This document shows, piece by piece, positions 19,501 through 27,661 of a stretch of 42,622 bases of DNA. Under the pieces are notes generated by a model. The model ran no database searches. It saw only the letters and a list, made by a program, of their open reading frames with translations, and had not been told where the DNA came from. The stretch's first letter is position 1. Every line of letters starts with the position of its first letter. Source of the DNA: Pseudomonas folii (GTDB taxonomy: Bacteria; Pseudomonadota; Gammaproteobacteria; Pseudomonadales; Pseudomonadaceae); contig NZ_JACONW010000040.1 of NCBI RefSeq assembly GCF_014357575.1, forward strand, positions 1 through 42,622, read 5' to 3'. A program made the position numbers and the translations under genes.

Positions 19501-20107
19501 GGCCAGACACGGCGCGACCCGTCTCGAAGGTGACGGCAAGCGCATCCTGATGATTTTCGGTACGCCTAAAAGCGCCAGCTTTGGCCATGCCTTGGGCGAA
19601 GCTTATGCTCAAGGTGCCCGCAGCGGCGGGCATGTGGTACGTATGCTGAAACTGAGCGAACTGGATTTCGATCCGGTGCTGCATAACGGCTACCAGCAAA
19701 GTCAGACGCTTGAGCATGATTTGCTGGAAGCTCAGCGGGAGATTCACTGGGCCGAGCATCTGGTGTTTGTCTATCCGGTCTGGTGGGGTGGCTTGCCGAG
19801 CCTGCTGACAGGTTTTCTGGACCGGGTGCTGATGCCCGGTTTTGCCTTCAAGAGCCACGGCCGCAAGAGCGCGGCCAACGAGTTGCTCAGAGGCCGCACC
19901 GCGGAACTGCTGGTCACCATGGACACACCGCCGCGCTACTTCCGCTGGGTATACGGCGCTCCGGCACACCGGCAGATGGTCCGCACGGTGCTGGCCTTCT
20001 GTGGCATCAAAACCAAACGTTTGAGTGAGTTCGCACCGGTGCAAACTTCGAGTGAAGAGCAACGCCAGCAATGGCTCAAGGAAGCCGAACAGCTCGGCAA
20101 ACGTTAA
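19493..20107 (+). CDS. NAD(P)H:quinone oxidoreductase, flavodoxin-like fold
   Basis: This 204-residue flavodoxin-fold reductase of the NQO1/MdaB/KefF family probably reduces quinones by two electrons with FAD or FMN. Visible features are the phosphate-binding loop near [13 protein letters not shown] and the strongly conserved [19 protein letters not shown] segment followed by RVLMPGFAF. The start at 19493 lies within the fumC 3' end with a GAGG-type site upstream; the longer open frame is out-of-frame fumC sequence. Coupling to fumC suggests a shared oxidative-stress or redox response. It converges on the EamA transporter gene, with the two stop codons overlapping by 3-4 bases (20104-20107). 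Confidence 0.88.
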   Translation: MVEARHGATRLEGDGKRILMIFGTPKSASFGHALGEAYAQGARSGGHVVRMLKLSELDFDPVLHNGYQQSQTLEHDLLEAQREIHWAEHLVFVYPVWWGGLPSLLTGFLDRVLMPGFAFKSHGRKSAANELLRGRTAELLVTMDTPPRYFRWVYGAPAHRQMVRTVLAFCGIKTKRLSEFAPVQTSSEEQRQQWLKEAEQLGKR

Positions 20108-21066
20108 GCCTGACTCGCCAGCCTGGCTTTGCGTGCGCGCAGGCCAGCCAGCAAAGACGGCCCCAGCGCTACCACGGCAGAACCCACTACCACCAGCACT
20201 GCCCCGCCATACCCCAACGCGTTGATCTCTTCATGCTTGACGAAATCCGGCCACAGCCAGGCGGCGACGGCAACCGATGCGAAGGTCACTAAAGGCGTCA
20301 ACGCGAGGGTTGCACTGACCCGGGATGCTTCCCAATGCGCCAGCGCTTCAGCAAAAGCGCCATAGGCGACCAGCGTATTCAGGCAACATGCCAGCAGCAG
20401 CCAGCCCTGCACGGGGCTGAGTTGCAAGACTTCCATCGGGTGCGCCCAGGGTGTGATCACCAAGGCACAAAACAGGTAGATCACCATCATTACCTGGAAT
20501 GAATTCCATACCGTCAGCAGTTGCTTCTGACTCAGACCGTAGAACGTCCAGACCGTCGCCGCCAGGAAGGCAATCAGCACGCCGGTGGTGTATTCGCTCA
20601 TGGATGTCAGCAACTCGCCGAGCCGCTGATTGAAGAACAACGTGAAACCGATCAGCAGCACAGCCAGGCCAAAACCCTGAGCGATGGTAAAACGCTCCTT
20701 GAACAGGAACACGCTGCCAATCAGCAGCAGAATCGGGCCAACCTGAATGATCAGTTGCGCGGTGCCGGGGCTGAGAATCTGCAGACCCAGCAGGTACAGA
20801 ATGTAATTACCGACCAGACCGAACACGGCCAGCGCTACGAGGGCTTTGCCGCGCACGCCTAGCACTTTGAAACTGGGCAGTTGCCGTTTTGCGGCCAGCC
20901 AGATGAACAACAACATCCCCGATACCAACAGCCGAAACCAGGTCACCGTGACCGGGTCCATGACCTGCAGAACCTGCTTGAGCTTGACCGGCAAAATGCC
21001 CCACAGGAACGCGGTGACCAGCGCCAGACACAGGCCATAGACCCAGCGGCCAGAAGAAATATGCAT
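20104..21066 (-). CDS. EamA-family (DMT superfamily) transporter
   Basis: This 320-residue inner-membrane protein has ten predicted transmembrane helices arranged as two EamA repeats, beginning with RWVYGLCLALVTAFLWG. Such proteins export or import small metabolites. The helix 3-4 region (GLVGNYILYLLGLQILSPGT) resembles RarD/RhaT-like members, but the substrate cannot be read from sequence. The ATG at 21066 has only a weak GGGA site upstream. The C-terminal tail is basic ([12 protein letters not shown]), consistent with a cytoplasmic end. The gene reads toward the quinone reductase with overlapping stops and lies downstream of the DTW gene on the same strand. Confidence 0.87.
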   Translation of the reverse strand: MHISSGRWVYGLCLALVTAFLWGILPVKLKQVLQVMDPVTVTWFRLLVSGMLLFIWLAAKRQLPSFKVLGVRGKALVALAVFGLVGNYILYLLGLQILSPGTAQLIIQVGPILLLIGSVFLFKERFTIAQGFGLAVLLIGFTLFFNQRLGELLTSMSEYTTGVLIAFLAATVWTFYGLSQKQLLTVWNSFQVMMVIYLFCALVITPWAHPMEVLQLSPVQGWLLLACCLNTLVAYGAFAEALAHWEASRVSATLALTPLVTFASVAVAAWLWPDFVKHEEINALGYGGAVLVVVGSAVVALGPSLLAGLRARKARLASQA

Positions 21067-21145
21067 GAAGAAGTCCCGGATATAAAGCAGAGCGACAGTC
21101 TAGGCCCTATGAGCCTGACGACACAGTTACAGTTGCGCAGTGAGA

Positions 21146-21171
21146 ATGCTGACAAGTGTTTTAGTCAGCAT
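21146..21171 (-). terminator. Hairpin at the end of the DTW gene
   Basis: ATGCTGAC and GTCAGCAT form an 8-bp perfect stem with a 10-nt loop that spans the stop codon (21161-21163). Without a U-tract it could terminate transcription or protect the 3' end. Confidence 0.35.
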
Positions 21172-21775
21172 CAGCTTTGCGCGGTTCAACGTGATTGCGT
21201 TGGTAGGTTTCATCGCCCATGGCTGCGATCTGCTGGTCGATCAGCGCCTCGAACGGCACCAGCAAGGGCGCGAATGAACGCGGGGCTTCGATAATCTCCA
21301 AGGCATAGGTAATCGCCTCCAGGGTCGATAGCGCATCCGGTCCCGGTGCTTTTCGCAGGCGGTAGCGCGATTCAGGAGCGGTGCCCAGCGTCACTCGCGG
21401 CAACGCAGCCAGCTCCGGATTCAGATGCAACAGCTTGCGCGCCTTGCGCCAGGTCCCGTCAGGAACCACCAACAGAATCGGCAAATTGTCCGGTGGCTCA
21501 GCCACCAGATGCTGCGCGCCCTCCCCCGGAAACAACAGGCACGGCCGATAGCCCGGCGGATTGAGTAACGCGTGCAGATCCTCGAAAACCTCACCCACTA
21601 TCCACTGCGAATTGTTCAGGCCCAGCGCCGCCAACCGCGCGGTATTCAGCGCATGGTTCACTTCACTGGGATGCTGCAAAACCAGTACACGCGTGCGGCT
21701 ATCCAGCTGCGGGATCAGTGAGCACAGGCAATGGCTTTCGGGACGCAAACAGCGTTCGCAACGCGGGCGGGACAT
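21161..21775 (-). CDS. DTW-domain tRNA-uridine aminocarboxypropyltransferase
   Basis: DTW-domain proteins (E. coli TapT/YfiP, human DTWD1/2) transfer the 3-amino-3-carboxypropyl group of SAM to tRNA uridines (acp3U). The 204-residue protein starts with a Cys-rich zinc-like cluster (CERCLRPESHCLC) and contains the family motif in VVPDGTWRKARKLL (DGTW in place of DxTW) plus the YRLRKAP segment. This is a family-level assignment; the modified position, U47 in E. coli, is not shown by sequence. It starts 9 bp after the gbuR stop on the same strand, so the two are probably cotranscribed although functionally unrelated. Confidence 0.87.
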   Translation of the reverse strand: MSRPRCERCLRPESHCLCSLIPQLDSRTRVLVLQHPSEVNHALNTARLAALGLNNSQWIVGEVFEDLHALLNPPGYRPCLLFPGEGAQHLVAEPPDNLPILLVVPDGTWRKARKLLHLNPELAALPRVTLGTAPESRYRLRKAPGPDALSTLEAITYALEIIEAPRSFAPLLVPFEALIDQQIAAMGDETYQRNHVEPRKADAD

Positions 21776-21784
21776 CGGTGTTCC

Positions 21785-22678
21785 TCAGATCGGGTTGAGT
21801 TGCGCTTTGAGCAAATCGCGGAAGGTCTGAATCAATGGCTCGCGGCTGCGTCCGCGTCGCACGATCATGGAGAACGGTGCCTGATAGCCGAACGTCGCTG
21901 GCAGCAGAACGCGCAGGTGCCCGGAGTCCACCCAGGATTGCGCGTAGTGCTCCGGCAAGTAACCGATGTAAGCGCCCGACAACACCAGGATCAACTGCGC
22001 CTCCATACTTTCGACGGTGGCAGCGCTGTGCTTGAAACCGTGTCGGGCCAGCTCGGCCTGGCTCCAGTAACCGCGTCCAACCATCCGTTGCTGGGCGATG
22101 ACAGGCTCAGGGATACGTCGCTCGGTAAACAGCGGATGGCGATTACTGCAATACAGCCAGTGCTGCTCGCGATACAGCGGCTGATAAAGCAAGCCGTTCA
22201 TGCGTGTGGAAAACGAACCAATGGCCAGATCCAGACGGTTATCCAGCACGCCCAGTTGTAACTCGTAAGGGCTCATCACTGACAAATGCAGATGCACAGC
22301 GGGATGCTCGGCGCTGTACGCACCGATCACTTCAGCAAACGGCAAAGCCCGGTCACTGACGGTGGAGTCCAGCACCCCGAGGTTCAAGGTACCGCGCAGT
22401 TCGCCCTTGAGCGCTGCGGCGTAAAGCTCGAAGCCTTCCAGCTCCCCCAAAAGACGCAGGGTTTCCTGATGGAACAGCTCACCTTTGCTGGTCAGGCTGA
22501 AGCCACCCCGGCCTCGATGACACAGGACGATGCCAAGCGCCGCTTCGAGTTGACTCATATAAGTGCTGATTGCCGAGGTCGACAGGTTCAACTCCTGTTG
22601 CGCACTGGCAAAGCCTTGATGACGCACCACGCTGGCGAAAATCCGCAGGAGTTTGAGGTCGGGTAAAGCGCTGGGCAT
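21785..22678 (-). CDS. gbuR: LysR-type regulator of guanidinobutyrase
   Basis: This 297-residue LysR-type regulator has an N-terminal winged helix-turn-helix (about 8-65, QQELNLSTSAISTYMSQLE) and a periplasmic-binding-protein-like effector domain (about 95-295). Being divergent from gbuA, it corresponds to P. aeruginosa GbuR, which activates gbuA in response to 4-guanidinobutyrate. LysR activators usually bind the divergent spacer and repress themselves, and a 24-bp dyad there (22859-22882) is a candidate site. It starts at 22678. The REP-like element at 22717-22786 lies close to its 5' end. The symbol rests on the neighbour and recalled gene order. Confidence 0.85.
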   Translation of the reverse strand: MPSALPDLKLLRIFASVVRHQGFASAQQELNLSTSAISTYMSQLEAALGIVLCHRGRGGFSLTSKGELFHQETLRLLGELEGFELYAAALKGELRGTLNLGVLDSTVSDRALPFAEVIGAYSAEHPAVHLHLSVMSPYELQLGVLDNRLDLAIGSFSTRMNGLLYQPLYREQHWLYCSNRHPLFTERRIPEPVIAQQRMVGRGYWSQAELARHGFKHSAATVESMEAQLILVLSGAYIGYLPEHYAQSWVDSGHLRVLLPATFGYQAPFSMIVRRGRSREPLIQTFRDLLKAQLNPI

Positions 22679-22716
22679 GGCGGGGTCCGGTAGAAAAAGA
22701 TCGCATGTCGTTTTTT

Positions 22717-22786
22717 CAGGAGCTGCCGAAGGCTTCGAATTCAGTTGTCATGTCACACCGTTTTCGCAGCCTTCGGCAGCTCCTAC
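22717..22786. repeat. REP-like inverted pair in the gbuR-gbuA spacer
   Basis: CAGGAGCTGCCGAAGGCTtCGA on the left is inverted on the right as TCGcAGCCTTCGGCAGCTCCT about 25 bp later. This is a different REP class from the GCTTGCTCGCG type elsewhere in the window. Confidence 0.85.
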
Positions 22787-22858
22787 AGGGATCAATCCAG
22801 CTCAAAAGCAGAATTGATCCCTATCTGAATTTGTCGCGCAGCTTAGCCCAAAACCCCT

Positions 22859-22882
22859 TTAGTTCTGAAATTCCTGAACTAA
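22859..22882. promoter_or_regulatory. Candidate GbuR operator
   Basis: TTAGTTC-N10-GAACTAA is a perfect 7-bp dyad about 80 bp upstream of gbuA and is not part of a REP element. Its geometry (T-rich arm, A-rich arm, position near -65 relative to a likely promoter) fits a LysR recognition site. Assignment to GbuR is inference. Confidence 0.5.
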
Positions 22883-22961
22883 GTATTTCGCCCCAGCGAT
22901 TGTTCCTCATCCCTATGCTTCGCAAAATCGACCTCATTGAAACCAACGCTGAGGCACTCTC

Positions 22962-23912
22962 GTGGACAAGATTTTTCACCAGCCACTGGGCGGCAACGAA
23001 ATGCCGCGCTTCGCCGGTATCGCCACCATGATGCGCTTGCCGCATTTGCAAACCGCCGCAGGCCTGGACGCCGCATTTGTCGGGGTTCCGCTGGATATCG
23101 GCACTTCATTGCGCGCAGGTACTCGCTTCGGTCCTCGGGAGATTCGCGCCGAGTCGGTGATGATTCGCCCCTACAACATGGCCACTGGGGCTGCGCCGTT
23201 TGATTCGCTGTCCGTTGCGGACATTGGTGACGTCGCCATCAATACGTTCAACCTGCTGGATGCCGTCCGCATCATCGAAGAAGCCTACGACGAAATCCTC
23301 AGCCATGACGTAATCCCTCTGACGCTAGGGGGCGACCACACCATCACCCTGCCGATCCTGCGGGCCATCCACAAGAAGCACGGCAAAGTCGGACTGGTGC
23401 ATATCGACGCCCACGCCGACGTCAACGATCACATGTTTGGCGAAAAAATCGCTCACGGCACCACATTCCGCCGCGCCGTTGAAGAAGGTCTGCTGGATTG
23501 CGACCGTGTCGTGCAGATTGGTCTGCGCGCTCAGGGTTACACCGCCGAAGACTTCAACTGGAGCCGCAAACAGGGTTTCCGTGTGGTCCAGGCCGAGGAA
23601 TGCTGGCACAAGTCGCTGGCACCTTTGATGGCCGAAGTGCGAGAAAAAGTCGGCGACGGCCCGGTTTATCTGAGTTTCGACATCGATGGCATCGACCCGG
23701 CCTGGGCACCCGGTACCGGAACCCCGGAAATTGGCGGGCTGACCACGATTCAGGCTATCGAGATCATTCGCGGCTGCCAGGGTCTGGATCTGATTGGTTG
23801 CGATCTGGTGGAAGTCTCTCCGCCTTACGACACCACCGGTAACACTTCTTTACTGGGTGCCAACCTGCTCTACGAAATGCTCTGCGTATTGCCGGGCGTG
23901 GCACATCGCTGA
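22962..23912 (+). CDS. gbuA: 4-guanidinobutyrase (ureohydrolase)
   Basis: GbuA hydrolyses 4-guanidinobutyrate to 4-aminobutyrate and urea, a step in arginine catabolism through the transaminase or decarboxylase routes. The 316-residue ureohydrolase has all Mn ligands: His126 (GGDHTITLP), Asp149, His151 and Asp153 (HIDAHADV), Asp240 and Asp242 (SFDIDGIDPAWAPGTGTPE). The long HQPLGGNEMPRF N-terminus and WSRKQGFRVVQAEECWHKSL match the pseudomonad guanidinobutyrase rather than agmatinase or proclavaminate hydrolase. The start is GTG at 22962 with GAGG 7 nt upstream. Divergent gbuR supports the call; annotation pipelines often name it speB agmatinase. A good intrinsic terminator follows. Confidence 0.93.
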   Translation: MDKIFHQPLGGNEMPRFAGIATMMRLPHLQTAAGLDAAFVGVPLDIGTSLRAGTRFGPREIRAESVMIRPYNMATGAAPFDSLSVADIGDVAINTFNLLDAVRIIEEAYDEILSHDVIPLTLGGDHTITLPILRAIHKKHGKVGLVHIDAHADVNDHMFGEKIAHGTTFRRAVEEGLLDCDRVVQIGLRAQGYTAEDFNWSRKQGFRVVQAEECWHKSLAPLMAEVREKVGDGPVYLSFDIDGIDPAWAPGTGTPEIGGLTTIQAIEIIRGCQGLDLIGCDLVEVSPPYDTTGNTSLLGANLLYEMLCVLPGVAHR

Positions 23913-23928
23913 TCTGCACTTCGCTACA

Positions 23929-23956
23929 AAAAGGATGCCTCAGGGCATCCTTTTTT
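23929..23956 (+). terminator. Intrinsic terminator of gbuA
   Basis: AAGGATGCC pairs with GGCATCCTT around a TCAG loop, with a run of T after the stem and A before it, so it could act in both directions. It lies 17 bp after the gbuA stop. Confidence 0.92.
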
Positions 23957-24090
23957 ATTTGCCCGCGAAGACGACGGATGACAAGGATATTGGCGAATAT
24001 GAGCTAGCCTTAAAGGCATGATCGACTGGACACACCCTCTGTTTTTACGGAAGTCAGGGCTGATCTCCAACGACAGAACAGGGGATTATC

Positions 24091-24345
24091 ATGGATCGAG
24101 ACGAAGTTCGGCGGCATGTCGAGGGTGCCCTTGGGGTTATCCTCGTCGACAAGTCAGTGATTCGAGAGAGTCGAACGCTCGAAGACCTCGTTCTTGACGA
24201 GGAAGATATTGATGAGCTTTTCAAGAAACTTCACGAATCTGGAATCAACGTCAAGAAACGGGAAAAAGAGGAAGCGCTAAAGCACCCTGAGAGCACGACG
24301 GTGATGGCGTTGATTGATCACATCTTTGTCAGCCTGCAGAAGTAA
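24091..24345 (+). CDS. Acyl-carrier-protein-like small protein without the Ser site
   Basis: This 84-residue acidic cytoplasmic protein has no name I recognise. Its pattern follows acyl carrier proteins: TLEDLVLDEEDIDELFKKL lines up with the ACP helix II region (EDLGADSLDTVEL) and TTVMALIDHI with the helix IV TTVQAAIDYI of E. coli ACP. The phosphopantetheinylated Ser of the DSL motif is replaced by Glu (DEE), so it cannot carry an acyl chain in the usual way. An AGGGGATT ribosome site precedes the ATG. It stands alone between the gbuA terminator and the PA1414-like gene. The coding reading is firm; the ACP-like fold is inference from alignment by eye. Confidence 0.75.
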   Translation: MDRDEVRRHVEGALGVILVDKSVIRESRTLEDLVLDEEDIDELFKKLHESGINVKKREKEEALKHPESTTVMALIDHIFVSLQK

Positions 24346-24418
24346 CAGCGATGTGCGTTATTCATCGGCAAAAGCGCATTCAGGTAGTTTCAAGGTCATC
24401 AGACCTGAACACTGCTGC

Positions 24419-24436
24419 GGGACGCGGACGCGTCCC
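24419..24436. repeat. Short perfect hairpin
   Basis: GGGACGCGgaCGCGTCCC is a perfect 8-bp dyad between two convergent small genes (ends at 24345 and 24461). It lacks a T-tract on either strand, so it is only a possible bidirectional terminator. Confidence 0.4.
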
Positions 24437-24460
24437 GGGAGGGATGTGGCGCGGTGATGA

Positions 24461-24592
24461 CTACCGACGCTGAGGCTGACGGCGCCGCTTGTCGTCGTCG
24501 GTGCGCACCGGTACAGGTTGCAATTTAGGGCGCTCGATCAAACCCAGAGCGACCCCGAGATCATGAAGCCAATCTTGCAATTTAGTGTCCAT
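24461..24592 (-). CDS. PA1414-family micro-protein
   Basis: This 43-residue protein (MDTKLQDWLHDLGVALGLIE, then a Pro/Arg-rich basic tail ending KRRRQPQRR) matches the short PA1414 family found across Pseudomonas; its function is unknown. A strong AAGGGG site lies just upstream of the ATG at 24592, whereas the longer open frame starting at 24670 has no such support. It has an amphipathic helix (about 5-20) followed by a disordered basic end. In P. aeruginosa, PA1414 is recalled as strongly expressed under low oxygen; I see no clear TTGAT-N4-ATCAA Anr site upstream here. Its upstream side borders the REPIN array. Confidence 0.8.
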   Translation of the reverse strand: MDTKLQDWLHDLGVALGLIERPKLQPVPVRTDDDKRRRQPQRR

Positions 24593-24772
24593 ATAGCCCC
24601 CCTTCAGGGAAATACTTAACGACCCTATTTTCAAGCCGCTTGTTACAGATAAATAGTAGTGCCAACTCACACTTTACGCCTGCTCGCGCAGTCTTGCGGA
24701 AAAACATCTTTCACGATGTGTTCAATGTGACATTTCTTGTGTCGATGCCGCGTATTTATGCGACAGACGGTG

Positions 24773-25628
24773 ACACCGCGCAGCCCTTCTCGCCAACAAG
24801 TGCCTCCTACCCGGACAACCGACACCGCGCCAAACGGCAGGAGCGAACTTGTTCGCGAGGCGTCATGCCTGAAACACCGCGCAGCCCCCTCTCACCAACA
24901 AGTTGCCTCCTACCCGAACAACCGACACCGCGCCAAACGGCAGGAGCGAACTTGTTCGCGAGGCGTCATGCCTGAAACACCGCGCGGCCCCCTCTCGCCA
25001 ACAAGTTGCCTCCTACCCGAACAACCTGACACCGCGCCAAACGGTAGGAGCGAACTTGTTCGCGAGACGCGTCATGCCTGAAACACCGCGCAGCCCCGTC
25101 TCGCCAACAAGTTGCCTCCTACCCGGACAACCGACACCGCGCCAAACGGTAGGAGCGAACTTGTTCGCGAGGCGTCATGCCTGAAACACCGCGCATCACC
25201 CTCTCGCCAACAAGTTGCCTCCTACCCGAACAACCTGACACCGCGCCAAACGGCAGGAGCGAACTTGTTCGCGAGGCGTCATGCCTGAAACACCGCACAG
25301 CCCTTCTCGCCAACAAGTTGCCTCCTACCCGAACAACCTGACACCGCGCCAAACGGTAGGAGCGAACTTGTTCGCGAGGCGTCATGCCTGAAACACCGCG
25401 CAGCCCCCTCTCGCCAACAAGTTGCCTCCTACCCGAACAACCGACACCGCGCCAAACGGCAGGAGCGAACTTGTTCGCGAGACGCGTCATGCCTGAAACA
25501 CCGCGCAGCCCCCTCTCGCCAACAAGTTGCCTCCTACCCGGACAACCGACACCGCGCCAAACGGCAGGAGCGAACTTGTTCGCGAGGCGTGATGACTGAA
25601 ACACCGCGCAGCCCTTCTCGCCAACAAT
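24773..25628. repeat. Tandem REPIN array, eight units of 103-105 bp
   Basis: The core GAACTTGTTC recurs at 24845, 24948, 25052, 25157, 25261, 25364, 25467 and 25572, with spacing 103, 104, 105, 104, 103, 103 and 105. Each unit is an inverted REP pair: CGCCAACAAGTTGCCTCCTA, a linker containing CCGACACCGCGCCAAACGG, then AGGAGCGAACTTGTTCGCGA, followed by a joining sequence TCATGCCTGAAACACCGCGC. Units differ by a few substitutions and small indels (GACAACCG or GAACAACCTG, GAGGCG or GAGACGCG). The end units are more divergent (first lacks a T in CAAGTGCC, last ends in CAACAATTGG). It is not CRISPR: no unique spacers and no cas genes. Open frames up to 175 codons through it are artefacts of a period not far from a multiple of three. 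It lies between the PA1414-like gene and rmuC. Confidence 0.93.
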
Positions 25629-25684
25629 TGGGCGGCATTCCGACAATGAACGATGACGCGGTCAGCCATGAATAAACCACCACA

Positions 25685-27163
25685 TCACTCCGGCAACTGC
25701 ACCAGCCCCTCATCATCGGTCATGGCTCGCTCCAGCAAATCAGCAGGCAGGTTCTTGCTGGCGCGGGCGCCAAGTAACTTGAGTTGTTCACTGCGGCTTA
25801 CCAGGTTGCCTCTCCCGTCAGTCAGTTTGTTGCGGGCGGCGCTGTAGGCCTTGTCCAGTTGCTGCAAGCGGCTGCCGACTTCATCCAGGTCCTGGATGAA
25901 CAATACGAACTTGTCGTACAGCCATCCGGCACGCTCGGCGATTTCCCGGGCGTTCTGGCTTTGACGCTCCTGCTTCCACAAGCTGTCGATAACCCGCAAG
26001 GTAGCCAGCAAGGTCGTCGGGCTGACGATCACGATGTTGCGATCAAAAGCTTCCTGAAACAGATTGGGCTCAGCTTGCAGGGCTGCGGAAAATGCCGCTT
26101 CTATCGGCACAAACAGCAGCACGAAATCCAGACTGTGCAGCCCTTCCAGACGTTTGTAATCCTTGCCTGACAAGCCTTTGACATGATTGCGCAGCGAGAG
26201 CACATGCTGCTTCAGCGCGGTCTGACCGATCACATCGTCGTCGGCACTGATGTACTGCTGATAAGCCGTGAGGCTGACTTTGGCATCCACCACCACTTGT
26301 TTGTCGCCGGGCAACATGATCAACACGTCAGGCTGAAAGCGCTCGCCGTCCGGTCCCTTCAGGCTGACTTGGGTCTGATATTCGCGTCCCTTTTCCAGAC
26401 CGGCATGTTCAAGCACGCGCTCAAGAATCAGTTCACCCCAGTTACCCTGGGTCTTCTGCCCTTTTAGGGCGCGCGTCAGGTTGGTCGCTTCATCGCTGAG
26501 TCGCAGATTGAGCTGCTGCAGGCGCTCCAGCTCTTTGCCCAGAGAAAACCGTTCACGGGCTTCGGCCTGATAACTCTCCTCCACGCGTTTTTCGAACGAC
26601 TGAATACGCTCCTTGAGAGGGTCAAGCAGTTGGCCGAGCTGCTGCTGACTGGTCTCGGCAAAGCGCTGCTCGCGCTCGTCGAAAATCTTGCTGGCCATTT
26701 CCGCGAATTGAGCCCGCAGCTCATCCCGAGAACTTTGCAGATCGTTCAGGCGTTGTTGATGGTTTTCCTGTTGCTCGCGCAGTTCGGCAGTCAACGCCGC
26801 GCATTGCACATCCAGACGACGCAACTCCGCCTCTTTATTAGCACGCTCGTGATTCCAGTCCTGGGCAGCGGCCTGAGCATTATCGCGCTCATGGCGCAGC
26901 AGCTCGACTTCACGACGCGTTGCGGCCAGGTCAGCTTGCTTGACGGAGTTGGCCTGACTCAGATCACTGATCTCATCGCGGCTGGCATCAAGCTGCGCAT
27001 TCAATCCGTCCTGAGCCATTTGCGCAGTGCTCAGTCGCTCGTCGAGCAGCGCGGTGTCCGCTTGTTGCTGAGTCAGTTTGCGCTGCAGTTGCCAGGCCAA
27101 AGCCAACAATGGCAAAGCCGCTGCACCAAGCCCAAGTAGCAGGCTGTTCAAATCCATTGCCAT
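25685..27163 (-). CDS. rmuC: DNA recombination protein RmuC
   Basis: RmuC-family proteins limit recombination at inverted repeats and carry a PD-(D/E)XK-like nuclease fold. The 492-residue product has an N-terminal membrane anchor (about 3-25, SLLLGLGAAALPLLALAWQL), a long coiled coil (about 28-200) and the conserved RmuC domain (about 220-430) with GNWGELILERVLEHAGL, FQPDVLIMLPGDKQVVVDAK (the Asp...Asp-x-Lys nuclease-type residues) and LHSLDFVLLFVPIE. The start at 27163 (MAMDLNSLLLG) has GGAG 5 nt upstream. An inverted-repeat recombination factor lying next to a tandem palindrome array is a curious coincidence, not evidence of a link. Confidence 0.93.
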   Translation of the reverse strand: MAMDLNSLLLGLGAAALPLLALAWQLQRKLTQQQADTALLDERLSTAQMAQDGLNAQLDASRDEISDLSQANSVKQADLAATRREVELLRHERDNAQAAAQDWNHERANKEAELRRLDVQCAALTAELREQQENHQQRLNDLQSSRDELRAQFAEMASKIFDEREQRFAETSQQQLGQLLDPLKERIQSFEKRVEESYQAEARERFSLGKELERLQQLNLRLSDEATNLTRALKGQKTQGNWGELILERVLEHAGLEKGREYQTQVSLKGPDGERFQPDVLIMLPGDKQVVVDAKVSLTAYQQYISADDDVIGQTALKQHVLSLRNHVKGLSGKDYKRLEGLHSLDFVLLFVPIEAAFSAALQAEPNLFQEAFDRNIVIVSPTTLLATLRVIDSLWKQERQSQNAREIAERAGWLYDKFVLFIQDLDEVGSRLQQLDKAYSAARNKLTDGRGNLVSRSEQLKLLGARASKNLPADLLERAMTDDEGLVQLPE

Positions 27164-27238
27164 AGGGACTCCAGATGCCGGATTCATGCAGCATTATGCG
27201 CGATGCAGCGTGTGCGTCAGCAGCGGATTGCGCGGGGC

Positions 27239-27661
27239 CTAGCGGCGGTCCAGTTGACCGAGCAAATGCCGGGCGTCCTGCGAGCCCTTGGCCGAGGCCA
27301 GTTCCAGCCAGTGGCGCGCCTGCTGCGGCTCGTTGATAGGCGCTTGAGCACACAGCCGACCGTATTCGAATTGAGCGCTGCAATCTCCGGCACGAGCCGC
27401 CTGCCGCAATAGCTCGTGGCCAATGCGACGGTCACGGGTGTTGCCGCAATCACGACAGAGCATTTGCCCCAAGCGGCTTTGTGCAACCACCACTCCGCTG
27501 CGCGCAGGTTGTTTGAGCAGGCGACCGGCTAAGTGTTTAATGCTGGGCTTTTGATTCAAGCGCGGGTTATCCAGCAACCATAACGCGACACGCAGGGAGA
27601 AACGTGCGGGTTCGCGGGCGACAGCTTGAGATTCGTGCGATGGATCAGGACGAGACTTCAT
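27239..27661 (-). CDS. SEL1-like repeat protein
   Basis: This 140-residue protein has helical SEL1/TPR-like repeats: AQSRLGQMLCRD, GHELLRQAARAGDCSAQFEYG and ARHWLELASAKGSQDARHLLG follow the A-x2-LG-x2-Y pattern with 30-36 residue spacing. Such repeats mediate protein contacts. No signal peptide is visible, although a hydrophobic stretch (FSLRVALWLL) lies near residues 21-30. Two Met codons (27667 and 27661) are possible starts and neither has a strong ribosome site. It lies upstream of rmuC on the same strand, 75 bp away, with no terminator between, so cotranscription is possible. Confidence 0.75.
   Translation of the reverse strand: MKSRPDPSHESQAVAREPARFSLRVALWLLDNPRLNQKPSIKHLAGRLLKQPARSGVVVAQSRLGQMLCRDCGNTRDRRIGHELLRQAARAGDCSAQFEYGRLCAQAPINEPQQARHWLELASAKGSQDARHLLGQLDRR

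Noticed and set aside
22962..23912. Agmatinase SpeB as the name of the ureohydrolase
   Set aside because: The sequence segments and the divergent LysR gene fit guanidinobutyrase GbuA better; agmatinase remains a lesser possibility.
24773..25628. CRISPR array
   Set aside because: The period is about 104 bp, the whole unit repeats with no unique spacers, no cas genes are present, and the unit is an inverted REP pair.
25119..25646. A 175-codon minus-strand open frame and similar frames in the array
   Set aside because: The translation is a periodic peptide made by the REPIN units; it has no ribosome site and no protein-like composition.
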